This document shows positions 56,479 to 64,000 of a stretch of 64,000 nucleotides of DNA, in pieces; position 1 is the stretch's first letter, and each line of letters starts with the position of its first letter. The notes under the pieces are model-generated. The model was given only the letters and a program-made list of their open reading frames with translations, was not told the origin of the DNA and searched no databases. The position numbers and the translations under genes are program-made. The stretch covers positions 133,898 to 197,897 of the forward strand of contig NZ_KE386846.1 in NCBI RefSeq assembly GCF_000429085.1, read 5' to 3'. The stretch is from Streptomyces flavidovirens DSM 40150. Its GTDB lineage: Bacteria > Actinomycetota > Actinomycetes > Streptomycetales > Streptomycetaceae.

Positions 56479-58704
56479 CTACAGCTCCTTGATGCGGATG
56501 TCGCGGTACGAGATCACGTCGGTGGTCCCGTGGACCTGGAGGCCGACGTAACCGGAGGCGTACCGCCGGCCGTCCGTCCCCGGGTCGTCGCCGCGCGGCG
56601 GGTAGAAGTCCTGCCCGCCGTTGTTGTCGAACTCGTTGATCAGGACACCGTTGCGGAAGACCGAGTAGTGCTGGCCCTCCACCCGGATCTCGTAGTCGTT
56701 CCAGGTGCCCTTGGGCGTGACGCCCGCCCCGCCCAGACCCACACGGTCGAAGCCGTAGACGGAGCCGGTCTTGTACATGTCGCCGTCCGGACGGTCCAGG
56801 ATCTGCACCTCGTGCCCGTACTTGATGGCGACCCACTCCGGACGCGGCTCCTCCGGGTGGTCGTGGACCTGCGGGAAGCGCACGAAGACACCGGCGTTGG
56901 CGTTGCCCGAACCCGGTGCGTCGTCGCGCCAGCGCAGCTTGAGGGAGAAGTCCTCGTAACGGCGCTCCGGGAACCACAGCATGCCCATGCCCGGTTTCGT
57001 GGTGCTGCTGGTCATCGAGCCGTCCGCGTTCAGGCCGAACGCACCGCCGCCCACCTGCTGCCACTTGGCGAAGGAGGACTGCGTACCGTCGAACAGGTCG
57101 CGGTATCCGGCCGTCTGGCCCGGCTTGCCGATGCCGGACTGCCTGGCGGCGCGATAGATCTTGCGGTGCTCCCGCTCGTCGATGACACCGTCGTACAGCA
57201 GCTTGTCGAGGACCTTGTCGACGTGCTTGAGGAAGAGGGCCTGGGAGGTCCACTCCCGCTCGTCCTCGATCAGCTCGTTGATCGTGCAGCGGCTGCGCGT
57301 GATGCGGTTGGGCACGCCCGTGTCGACCGTGCCGACGATGACCGTCAGCCGCTCGTCGTGCTCGGGACAGTTCGGCGCGGGTACGCCGCCGCCCTCCGCG
57401 ATCGTGAACGCCACCTGCTGGGCGACGGACGTGTTGCCCGCCTTGTCGGTCGCGCGGTGGTCGACCGTGTGCCGGCCCACGCGGTCGACGATCACCGGCA
57501 CGGTGTACGCCAGGTACGGACCGCCGTCGAGCGAGTACTCGACCTTGTCGACGCCCGAGCCGCCCGCGTCCGTCGCGGCGAGCGTCACCTTGGCGCTGGT
57601 GATGTACGCGCCGTCGGCGTTCTTGTCACCGGTCACCGTCGCCGTGGTCTCCGGCGGCGTCTTGTCGTCCGTCGGAGGGGCGACGACCGTGAAGTCGACG
57701 GCCTTCTCGGCGGCGACGTTGCCCGCGCGGTCGGTGGCCCGGTAGCGGACCTTGTGCGTGCCCGTCTCGTGGACCATGACCGGGCCCGTGTACGCCGTCC
57801 AGGCGCCGTCCGCTCCGCGTGCGTACTCGATGGTGTTGACGCCCGAGCCGGTGTCCGACGCGGTCACCGTGACCGTCGCCATGCCCAGGTACTGGCCCTC
57901 CGGGTTCTTCTCGCCGCTCACCGTCGCCGAGGTCTCCGGCGGAGCCTTGTCGTCCGTCGGAGGGGCGACGACCGTGAAGTCGACGGCCTTCTCGGCGGCC
58001 GTGTTGCCCGCCTTGTCGCTGGCCCGGTAGCGGACCTTGTGCGTACCGACCTGGTGGACCATGACGGGCGCGGTGTACGGCTGCCAGGCGCCGTCGGCCC
58101 CGACCGCGTACTCGATCCTGTCCACGCCGGAGCCCGCGTCGGTGGCCGCGACGGTCACCGAGGCGTGCCCGATGTACGCGCCGTCGGCGTTCTTCTCGCC
58201 CTCCACCTTCGCCGAGGTCTCCGGCGCGGTGGTGTCCTCGCCGCCTCCCTCGGTGACGGTGAGGATGCCCTGCATCGAGCCGTGGCCCTGGATGGTGCAG
58301 TGGTAGAAGTACCGGCCGGGCGTCAGGGTGACCGTGGTGGTGTGCCGGCCGCCCTGGTCGTCACCCGGATTGGCGAGGATGTTGAGCTGTACGTCGTTGT
58401 TGTACTCGGGGTCGGACACGTCGAACGTCAGCGTGTGCGGCATCCCGGTGGTGTTGCCGGTCGCCGCGCTGTTCTCGAAGACGATCGTCGTCTCGCCGGC
58501 CACCGCTGTCTTCGGGAAGGTCAGGTAGCGGTCGATCGGGTCGCCCGCCGTCCAGGTGAGGGTCTGGGCGGCGGCCGCTTCCGGGGCCGCCGCGTCGTCC
58601 TCACGCCCGTACGCCGCCGTCGACGTCAGTCCGAGGACCATCAGCAGGGCGGCTGCCAGCGCCGTCCACAGGTGAGGAGCTCTTCGTTTCAGTTTCGGCT
58701 GCAC
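56479..58704 (-). CDS. Secreted cupredoxin / Ig-like repeat / DUF1080 protein
   Basis: The 741-residue exported protein has a signal peptide (to about residue 32). A cupredoxin domain follows with type-1 copper ligands His 90 (GMPH), Cys 136, His 141 and Met 144 (YHCTIQGHGSMQG). Next are three repeats of 95 residues starting at PETSA 161, PETSA 256 and PETTA 351, each ending with a KAGN-type Ig fold (OmpL47-like). A linker follows, and then a C-terminal DUF1080 (3-keto-disaccharide hydrolase-like, concanavalin-like) domain from about residue 535 (YRDLFDGTQSSFAKWQQVGG). It is the second gene of an operon, 3 bases after the sugar dehydrogenase gene. Confidence 0.87.
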   Translation of the reverse strand: MQPKLKRRAPHLWTALAAALLMVLGLTSTAAYGREDDAAAPEAAAAQTLTWTAGDPIDRYLTFPKTAVAGETTIVFENSAATGNTTGMPHTLTFDVSDPEYNNDVQLNILANPGDDQGGRHTTTVTLTPGRYFYHCTIQGHGSMQGILTVTEGGGEDTTAPETSAKVEGEKNADGAYIGHASVTVAATDAGSGVDRIEYAVGADGAWQPYTAPVMVHQVGTHKVRYRASDKAGNTAAEKAVDFTVVAPPTDDKAPPETSATVSGEKNPEGQYLGMATVTVTASDTGSGVNTIEYARGADGAWTAYTGPVMVHETGTHKVRYRATDRAGNVAAEKAVDFTVVAPPTDDKTPPETTATVTGDKNADGAYITSAKVTLAATDAGGSGVDKVEYSLDGGPYLAYTVPVIVDRVGRHTVDHRATDKAGNTSVAQQVAFTIAEGGGVPAPNCPEHDERLTVIVGTVDTGVPNRITRSRCTINELIEDEREWTSQALFLKHVDKVLDKLLYDGVIDEREHRKIYRAARQSGIGKPGQTAGYRDLFDGTQSSFAKWQQVGGGAFGLNADGSMTSSTTKPGMGMLWFPERRYEDFSLKLRWRDDAPGSGNANAGVFVRFPQVHDHPEEPRPEWVAIKYGHEVQILDRPDGDMYKTGSVYGFDRVGLGGAGVTPKGTWNDYEIRVEGQHYSVFRNGVLINEFDNNGGQDFYPPRGDDPGTDGRRYASGYVGLQVHGTTDVISYRDIRIKEL
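57384..58236 (-). repeat. Three 285-bp tandem repeats inside the cupredoxin-DUF1080 gene
   Basis: Each repeat encodes one 95-residue Ig-like module. Two copies are nearly identical at the DNA level over long runs; for example CTTGTCGTCCGTCGGAGGGG occurs at 57661 and at 57946, exactly 285 bases apart. The identity extends into synonymous positions, so the duplication is recent or kept alike by recombination. Confidence 0.85.
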
Positions 58705-58707
58705 TGC

Positions 58708-61209
58708 CTACTCCGCCTTCCTGGCCAGATCACTGGCCGCCGGTGTCGGCTCGCCGCCCTTGTACGTCACGCGCCACAGCGCCGACTTGGCGTCCGAGGT
58801 GAAGAAACCGCGCCCGTAGTCGAGGACGTAGAGGGAGCCGTCCGGTGCGAACTTCCAGTCCATGAGGTTGCGGATGCCGTCCGCGCCCACCGGGATGATC
58901 TTCTTCAGCGACTCCGCGTGCGTGGGCAGCCCGCCGTTGCCGACGGTCTTCGGATCGGTGAGCACCGCGTGGCGCGGCTGGTCACCGTCGTAGAAGTCGC
59001 CGACGAACCACTTGCCGTCCCAGTACGAGGGCCACTTGTCCTTGCTGCCGCTCGATTCGTCGTAGCGGTAGACCGGGCCGTTCATCGTCGCCTGGCCGCC
59101 GCCCTTGAGCCACGGCAGCAACAGCTTCTGCTCCTCCTGCTGGTAGCTGGGCACGCCGTTGGCGTCACGCGGGTAGTCGACGCCGCCGCCCTGGGGCGAG
59201 TACCAGATGGTGTTGGGCGTGACGGGCGGCAGGTTCACCAGGCCGTCGTTGTTCGGTGACTCGTTCTTCGGCTTGGCGCAGTCGTACCAGCCCAGCGGCT
59301 TGCTCGGGTCCGGCAGATTGCGGTCGCGGTACGGCTGGTTGTTGCCCATGCAGTACGGCCAGCCGTGGTTGCCCGGCTTCGTGATGGCGGCGAAGGTGTC
59401 GTACTTCGCCGGGCCCCAGGTGGTGCTGGGCGCCCCCGCGTCCGGGCCGACCCATCCGGCGTACAGGATGTCGGTCTTCGGGTCGACCGCGATCCGGGCC
59501 GGATTGCGCACGCCCATCACGTAGATCTCACCGCGCGTCTTGCCGCCGCCCTCGTCCGGCTCCCTGCCGGTGAAGAGGTTGCCGGCGGGCAGTGTGTACG
59601 TACCGTCGTCCTCGGGGTGGATCCGCAGGATCTTGCCGTTGAGGTTGTTGGTGTTGCCGGCGGTACGTCGGGCGTCCGCGTAGGACACGCCCTTGAAGTT
59701 CGGCTCCGGGTTGTTGCCCGAGTAACCGTCGCTGAAGCGGGACGAGTTGTTGTCACCCGTCGCGATGTAGAGGTTCTGCTTCGAGTCCCAGGCCATGCCG
59801 CCGCCCGAATGGCAGCAACTGTGGATCTGGACCGGCCACTTGAGAAGGACCTTCTCGGAGGCGAGGTCCAGCTTGTTGGTGGCGAGGTCGAGGGTGAAGC
59901 GGGAGACCCGGCGCTCGGCCATGTGCGTGTCGCGATTGATCCGCGAGTGGGGTGTGTAGTGCAGGTACACCCAGCCGTTGGTGAGGAAGTCCGGGTCGGT
60001 CTCGACGCCGAGCAGACCCTCCTCGTTCTTGACCAGCTCGTCGCCGCCGCCCTTGTTGCCGAAGACCGTGAGCGCGCCCGCGAGCGTCACCTTCCCGGTC
60101 TTCGGGTCGTAGACGTGGATCTGGCCCTGGCCCTTGCCGATGTCCGGGTTGTTCCAGTCGGTCACGACCGGCGCGTTGTTGTCGCCGCCGCCCCGGCCGA
60201 TGTAGATGACCCGCCCGTCCTTCGCGGTCACCAGGCCGTGCGGCTCGCCGATCTGGTCCGACTGACCGGGCTGATTGGGTGCGGTGAGGCGCTCGGCCTT
60301 GTAGTGGGCGTTGATGCCCGCCTTGCAGTCGGCGCGTGCGATGCGCGTCGTCCACTGGAGTGCGCCCCGCAGGTGGTCGTGGAAGTCCGCCTCCTGGAAG
60401 GACTCGGCCGTACCGCCCATGGCGGTGTAGAACGACCGGCCGCCGTCGTAGTCGCGGCACCAGGAGACCGGGTGGTCCCAGCCGTTGGCGCTCGCTCCCG
60501 GCTTGTACGTCGCTTCCCGTACCCGCGCCACCGTGTGGACGTCGCCGGACGGGTTCTTCGTCCAGTTCAGCCACTTGTCGGGGCGCTTCCACTGGAGCGG
60601 CAGGTTCTTGGTGGCCGGATGCTGCCGGTCACCGACCTCCACAGTCGCGCGCTGTACGTTCGCCGGGCCGCCCGCTGCGGGCCGCGCGCCGATCAGACCG
60701 CCGAACCAGTCGGAGTACGGCTCGTTCCGCGCCGCGTCGTGGATGCCGAGGAAGCCGCCGCCGGCCTCCATGTACGCCTCCAGGCCTGCCTCCTGCTCCG
60801 GGTCCAGAACATCGCCGCCGCCGGTCAGGAACACCACGGCGTTGAACTTGCCGAGCTTGGCGGTGGTGAAGACGGCCGCGTCGTCCGTCGCCTCCACCCG
60901 GAAGCGCTGAGCCGCGGGGCCGGACTGGCCGATCTTCTCGATGGCCTCGATGCCGGCGTTGACCGTGGGTGATTCGTCGCCGCCGGCCGATCCGTGGAAG
61001 ACCAGCACGCGGACGTTCGCGCCGCCGGGGGGCGACGGCAGCGTGGGGAGAGACAACGTTGTCGTGGGCGGAGGTTCCGGGTAGGGCCTGGCGGAGGCCG
61101 ACGTACCGCCGATCAGGCCGGATGCGACAACTCCGGCCGTCAGAGCGGCCGCCAGGCCGCGTCGGCGTCTTGACCGGCGATGTGGTGTGCGCTGCATGTG
61201 TTCACCCAT
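58708..61209 (-). CDS. Secreted ThuA / PQQ-type sugar dehydrogenase fusion
   Basis: The 833-residue exported protein has a basic N-terminus with a signal peptide. A ThuA-like domain follows (about 65-290; VLVFHGSAGG, FLGIHDAARNEPYSDWFGG, HPVSWCRDYDGGRSFYTAMG), which belongs to the glutamine-amidotransferase-like fold. After it comes a soluble glucose/sorbosone dehydrogenase-type beta-propeller (about 305-830; EGLLGVETDPDFLTNGWVYL, SGGGMAWDSKQNLYIATGDN, GVRNPARIAVDPKTDILYAG), which uses PQQ and calcium. It should oxidise sugars outside the cell. The start is ATG 61209 or ATG 61197; GAGGG directly abuts the first. The cupredoxin-DUF1080 gene follows in the same operon. Confidence 0.88.
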   Translation of the reverse strand: MGEHMQRTPHRRSRRRRGLAAALTAGVVASGLIGGTSASARPYPEPPPTTTLSLPTLPSPPGGANVRVLVFHGSAGGDESPTVNAGIEAIEKIGQSGPAAQRFRVEATDDAAVFTTAKLGKFNAVVFLTGGGDVLDPEQEAGLEAYMEAGGGFLGIHDAARNEPYSDWFGGLIGARPAAGGPANVQRATVEVGDRQHPATKNLPLQWKRPDKWLNWTKNPSGDVHTVARVREATYKPGASANGWDHPVSWCRDYDGGRSFYTAMGGTAESFQEADFHDHLRGALQWTTRIARADCKAGINAHYKAERLTAPNQPGQSDQIGEPHGLVTAKDGRVIYIGRGGGDNNAPVVTDWNNPDIGKGQGQIHVYDPKTGKVTLAGALTVFGNKGGGDELVKNEEGLLGVETDPDFLTNGWVYLHYTPHSRINRDTHMAERRVSRFTLDLATNKLDLASEKVLLKWPVQIHSCCHSGGGMAWDSKQNLYIATGDNNSSRFSDGYSGNNPEPNFKGVSYADARRTAGNTNNLNGKILRIHPEDDGTYTLPAGNLFTGREPDEGGGKTRGEIYVMGVRNPARIAVDPKTDILYAGWVGPDAGAPSTTWGPAKYDTFAAITKPGNHGWPYCMGNNQPYRDRNLPDPSKPLGWYDCAKPKNESPNNDGLVNLPPVTPNTIWYSPQGGGVDYPRDANGVPSYQQEEQKLLLPWLKGGGQATMNGPVYRYDESSGSKDKWPSYWDGKWFVGDFYDGDQPRHAVLTDPKTVGNGGLPTHAESLKKIIPVGADGIRNLMDWKFAPDGSLYVLDYGRGFFTSDAKSALWRVTYKGGEPTPAASDLARKAE

Positions 61210-61373
61210 CCCTCAGTGGTCACAGGAACAGCCGATGAAGCTAGACCTCTTTTCGCGACGCGCCAAGAGATATGACCGGAATACCGCGAACTTTGTCCTT
61301 GGTGTGGATGAACTGGGCTCGTCCCGCTACGGTGTGCCCGTTAATCTCCGTGACTGCGGTGGGGAGTTGGGCC
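61210..61373. promoter_or_regulatory. Divergent promoter region of the sugar dehydrogenase and laccase genes
   Basis: The 164-bp gap between the two starts must hold both promoters. GGGGAG at 61361-61366 is the laccase ribosome site. No -35/-10 pair or operator stood out clearly enough to mark. Confidence 0.45.
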
Positions 61374-62354
61374 ATGGACAGACGAAGCTTCAACCGGCGG
61401 TTGCTGGCGGGCGGGGCGGTCGCGGCGACCGGCGTGACATCGTTGTCGCTCGCGCAGTCCCCGACCTCCGTGGCGGCTGCCGAGGGCCCGCCTAAGACCG
61501 CGCCGGCCGGAGGCCAGGTGCACCGCCTGAAGATGTACGCCGAGAAGCTGCCCGACGGGCAACTGGGTTACGGCTTCGAGAAGGGCAAGGCGTCGGTGCC
61601 GGGGCCGCTCATCGAACTGGTCGAGGGCGACACCGTGCACATCGAGTTCGAGAACACGCTGGACGTACCCGCCAGCCTCCATGTGCACGGCGTCGACTAC
61701 GACGTAGCCAGCGACGGCACGAAGCTCAACAAGAGTCATGTCGAGCCCGGCGGGACCCGGACGTACACCTGGCGCACGCATGTTCCGGGGCGGCGCAAGG
61801 ACGGCACCTGGCGGGCCGGAAGCGCCGGTTACTGGCACTACCACGACCACGTCGTGGGCACGGACCACGGCACGGGCGGCATCCGCAAGGGGCTCTACGG
61901 CGGGGTGATCGTACGGCGCAAGGGCGACATCCTGCCGGACAAGACGTTCACCGTCGTCTTCAACGACATGACCATCAACAACAAGCCGGGTCATCAGAGC
62001 CCCGACTTCGAGGCGACCGTGGGCGACCGGGTCGAGATCGTCATGATCACGCACGGCGAGTTCTACCACACGTTCCACATCCACGGTCACCGGTGGGCGG
62101 ACAACCGGACCGGTCTGCTGACGGGCCCCGACGACCCCAGTCGCGTCATCGACAACAAGATCACCGGGCCGGCCGACTCGTTCGGTTTCCAGATCATCGC
62201 GGGTGAACACGTCGGGGCGGGGGCATGGATGTACCACTGCCATGTCCAGAGCCACTCCGACATGGGAATGGCCGGGCTCTTCCTGGTCGCCAAGCCGGAC
62301 GGCACGATTCCCGGCTACGAGCCGCACCATCCGCACGAGCACGCGTCGCATTGA
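61374..62354 (+). CDS. Two-domain small laccase (SLAC-type)
   Basis: The 326-residue multicopper oxidase is a close match to SLAC of Streptomyces coelicolor as I remember it, apart from the tail. It has a Tat signal (MDRRSFNRRLLAGGAVAATG), copper motifs SLHVHGVDYDV, GYWHYHDHVVGTDHGTGGI and YHTFHIHGHRWADNRTG, and the C-terminal WMYHCHVQSHSDMGM with the Cys bridging type-1 and type-3 sites. It forms trimers and oxidises phenols and metals with O2. ATG 61374 with GGGGAG seven bases upstream is chosen; the open frame further upstream lacks features. The His-rich tail is shorter than in the coelicolor protein. Confidence 0.94.
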   Translation: MDRRSFNRRLLAGGAVAATGVTSLSLAQSPTSVAAAEGPPKTAPAGGQVHRLKMYAEKLPDGQLGYGFEKGKASVPGPLIELVEGDTVHIEFENTLDVPASLHVHGVDYDVASDGTKLNKSHVEPGGTRTYTWRTHVPGRRKDGTWRAGSAGYWHYHDHVVGTDHGTGGIRKGLYGGVIVRRKGDILPDKTFTVVFNDMTINNKPGHQSPDFEATVGDRVEIVMITHGEFYHTFHIHGHRWADNRTGLLTGPDDPSRVIDNKITGPADSFGFQIIAGEHVGAGAWMYHCHVQSHSDMGMAGLFLVAKPDGTIPGYEPHHPHEHASH

Positions 62355-62390
62355 TCGGACGTTGATCGGACGTTGATCGGACGTTGATCC
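62351..62390 (+). repeat. 3.6 tandem copies of an 11-bp unit
   Basis: TTGATCGGACG is repeated at 62351, 62362 and 62373, followed by a partial copy TTGATCC at 62384. The laccase stop codon lies within the first copy, and the array ends 22 bases before the WhiB start. An 11-bp period places each copy on the same DNA face. Confidence 0.85.
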
Positions 62391-62411
62391 CTCCGGGGAA
62401 GGGTGTGCCGC

Positions 62412-62657
62412 ATGCCGATCAACATGACCACCGAACCGGAACTCTCCTGGCAGGAGACCGCACTGTGCGCCCAGGCCGGGCCCGAGTTCTTCTTCCCGGC
62501 CCCCGGCAGCTCCACCCGCGAGGCCAAGCAACTGTGCGGCGCCTGCGAAGGGCGGGTGGCCTGCCTGGAGTACGCGCTCGCGAACGACGAGCGGTTCGGC
62601 GTCTGGGGCGGGCTCTCCGAGAAGGAGAGACTGCGCCTCAGGCGCGGAACACGCTGA
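62412..62657 (+). CDS. WhiB-family iron-sulfur regulator (Wbl)
   Basis: The 81-residue protein has the four conserved Cys (residues 19, 42, 45 and 51, in LCGACEGRVAC) that hold a [4Fe-4S] cluster, and the GVWGG turn (63-67) followed by a basic C-terminus (LSEKERLRLRRGTR) for DNA contact. Wbl proteins act with the main sigma factor in redox or developmental control. ATG 62412 has GGGGAAGGG eight bases upstream. It lies just after the laccase gene, separated by the 11-bp tandem repeats, which may be its control region. Confidence 0.9.
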   Translation: MPINMTTEPELSWQETALCAQAGPEFFFPAPGSSTREAKQLCGACEGRVACLEYALANDERFGVWGGLSEKERLRLRRGTR

Positions 62658-62691
62658 CGCACTGCCCACAGGCCCCCTGGCACGGCGGCCG

Positions 62692-63024
62692 GTAGCCGTC
62701 CATGAAGCCCTGTTCGCGGACAGCGCGTTCGCGCCGTACACCGCGGGGCCGATGGCTCCGTACCCGGGGATCGTCGACGACGAGGCCCTGGCCCGGGCGA
62801 TCCGGGATTCCTCCGAAACGCTGTACCACCCCGTGGGCACCTGCCGCATGGGCGCCGACGACGCCTCGGTGACCGATCCGAGGCTGCGGGTCAGGGGAGT
62901 GGACGGCCTGCGGGTCGTGGACGCCTCCGTGATGCCCCGGATCACGCGGGGGCATACGCAGGCTCCCACGGTGGCCATCGCCGAGGAGGCGGCGGAGCTC
63001 ATCCGGGAGCACGGGCGAGCGTAG
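62692..63024 (+). pseudogene. 3' remnant of a GMC oxidoreductase gene
   Basis: The last 110 codons of a glucose-methanol-choline oxidoreductase are preserved. They include LYHPVGTCRMGADDASVTDP and LRVRGVDGLRVVDASVMPRI, then TRGHTQAPTVAIAEEAAELI, with the catalytic His region and the C-terminal FAD contact. The N-terminal 400 residues or so, including the FAD-binding GxGxxG, are missing, and the frame runs back only to the WhiB gene. No ribosome site precedes ATG 62752. It is a truncated pseudogene left by a deletion. Confidence 0.8.
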
Positions 63025-63058
63025 GAAAAAAGATGGTGGTGCCAATGGGCACGGCAGG

Positions 63059-63064
63059 CACAAT
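63059..63064 (+). promoter_or_regulatory. -10 element for a leaderless mRNA of the last gene
   Basis: GGCACAAT (63057-63064) lies six bases before ATG 63071, repeating the arrangement seen before ychJ. The six bases CTCCCC cannot act as a ribosome site. Confidence 0.45.
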
Positions 63065-63070
63065 CTCCCC

Positions 63071-64000
63071 ATGGATCACCCTCCGCAGCGCCAGGCCGGC
63101 ATAGTGCTGAAAGCGCTCGACCCGCTGCCGTACCCGCAGCGCATGCGTCAACTCGCCCTGTGGGCCCGGCGGCTGGCCGACGACGGCTCGCTCCGCGCGG
63201 TGCTGGAAGAGCTCGACGGCCGTGGCCCTTACGAGCGCGGCGTCGCGGCCGTCGCGGCAGCCGTCGGACGGGACGCCGACTGGGTCGCCGCCCGGCTGGC
63301 CGACCCGGACTCCTTCGTGCGCGGGCAGGCCCTCCGGGCGGCGGGCAAGCTCGGCGTGCCCGACTCGGCGTACGAGGCGGCGCTGGACGACGCACCCGCC
63401 GCTGTACGCCATCAACTGATGCGAGCGATCGTCAGGGACGGCCGGACCGCCCTCGCGGACCGTATGGTCGGCGTTGTCCGTGACACCTGGGGCGACGCCG
63501 AGGCCGTGCGGCTGCTGCCCATCTGCGGCCACGCGACGGTGGCCCGGCTGCTGCCCGCGTTGTTCCACGCCGTACACAGCTGGAAGGCGCTCGGCGCCCG
63601 CCACCCCGGCCCGGTGCTCGACGCCGTCGAGGGCGAGCTCTCCGCGCTGCCCGCGTCCCTGCGTGACGGCTGGTGGCAGCGGAACGCCCACGCGGTGGCG
63701 TCCGCGCTGGACGCCGAACCGCTGCGCGTGCTCCGACTCCTCGGCCGGTACGCACCTACCGCGCTTCCCCTCGCCCTGCGCGGCCGCTTCGGCGCGCTGG
63801 CCGCCGCCGACCCGGCGGGTGCGGTGCGGCTACTCCTCGGACCCGGGGAATACGCGATCCGCCGCAGCGGGGCCCTGCGCCGCAGTGTTCTGTGCCGCCT
63901 CGCACGGAACGCCCCACGGGAGGCCGTGGTCGAGCTCGGGCGGGCCATGGGGCAGTACACCGGCGACGTCGCCCGTCTCGCCATGGCTCTGCCCCCGGCG
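63071..64000 (+). CDS. Large helical-repeat protein (5' part)
   Basis: The gene is open to the window edge with 310 codons visible. The product is Leu/Ala/Arg-rich and built of paired helices of 30-40 residues (for example MRQLALWARRLADDGSLRAV, DWVAARLADPDSFVRGQALR, AVRHQLMRAIVRDGRTALAD), as in HEAT-like solenoids. I recall very long streptomycete proteins of this type without known function. There is no signal peptide or catalytic motif in the visible part. ATG 63071 lacks a ribosome site but has the -10-like element described separately. Confidence 0.7.
   Translation, partial: MDHPPQRQAGIVLKALDPLPYPQRMRQLALWARRLADDGSLRAVLEELDGRGPYERGVAAVAAAVGRDADWVAARLADPDSFVRGQALRAAGKLGVPDSAYEAALDDAPAAVRHQLMRAIVRDGRTALADRMVGVVRDTWGDAEAVRLLPICGHATVARLLPALFHAVHSWKALGARHPGPVLDAVEGELSALPASLRDGWWQRNAHAVASALDAEPLRVLRLLGRYAPTALPLALRGRFGALAAADPAGAVRLLLGPGEYAIRRSGALRRSVLCRLARNAPREAVVELGRAMGQYTGDVARLAMALPPA

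Noticed and set aside
56530..59259. 909-codon plus-strand frame opposite the DUF1080 and sugar dehydrogenase genes
   Set aside because: Val/Arg/Asp-rich antisense shadow. Its apparent repeats merely mirror the 95-residue repeats of the real gene.
1..64000. CRISPR arrays, tRNA/rRNA genes, integrases and insertion sequences
   Set aside because: No regularly spaced repeats with unique spacers, no cloverleaf with CCA-end pattern, and no transposase or integrase motifs were seen.

Overview
The window is a gene-dense, very GC-rich chromosomal segment of an actinomycete, almost certainly a Streptomyces or close relative. The evidence is the strong G/C bias at third codon positions, the many GTG starts, apparently leaderless genes, and lineage-typical families: a WhiB protein, an XRE/DUF397 pair with an HATPase, a two-domain small laccase of the SLAC type, a LAL-like ATPase, YchJ, DUF3140 and HTTM. 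No rRNA, tRNA, CRISPR array, phage module or insertion sequence was recognised. About 48 protein genes are supported; one gene runs off the right edge and one is a remnant.

Left part (1-20.8 kb). A terminator opens the window, followed by a secreted amidase-domain protein, an ECF sigma factor with a linked membrane protein, and a VOC-fold protein. A complete ribose operon follows (rbsR-rbsA-rbsCB-rbsK-rbsD). Most of its genes overlap by GTGA-type junctions, it has a fused permease/binding protein, and a pair of near-identical LacI-type operators precedes it. A strong hairpin separates it from a secreted CHRD protein. Next come a secreted Asp-box beta-propeller, a LysR regulator, a cysteine-dioxygenase-like cupin, a Sfp-type phosphopantetheinyl transferase, a LAL-like ATPase without the usual DNA-binding domain, an MHS-type transporter and a GDSL esterase.

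Middle part (20.8-46 kb). An island of HATPase, a Trp-rich protein, an XRE regulator, DUF397 and a DUF574 methyltransferase is typical of streptomycete signalling cassettes. A MerR regulator faces a two-domain alpha/beta hydrolase across a MerR-type promoter. The xylose locus (xylB, xylA and a ROK repressor) is followed by a nucleobase permease, an XRE regulator, an M64 peptidase, anmK with a coupled transporter, a cupin facing a GlxA-type regulator, a large NACHT NTPase that is a candidate immune protein, and a Tat-exported FAD oxidoreductase.

Right part (46-64 kb). This holds YchJ, DUF3140 with an HhH glycosylase-like protein, a coupled DUF5819-HTTM pair, a DHA2 exporter with a C-terminal winged-helix-like tail, a flavoprotein, a DNA ligase LigC facing a PolDom primase/polymerase, and a DUF3533-like membrane protein. 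A secreted redox/carbohydrate group follows: a ThuA-PQQ sugar dehydrogenase and a cupredoxin-DUF1080 protein in one operon, facing a small laccase. A WhiB gene, the 3' remnant of a GMC oxidoreductase and the start of a large repeat protein close the window.

The most notable points are the RbsC-RbsB fusion, the NACHT protein, the LAL-like protein without an HTH, the double hydrolase that has lost its first nucleophile, and a recurring -10 hexamer placed 6-7 nt before start codons that suggests many leaderless genes. Function calls rest on reading motifs and remembered family patterns; no database search was run.
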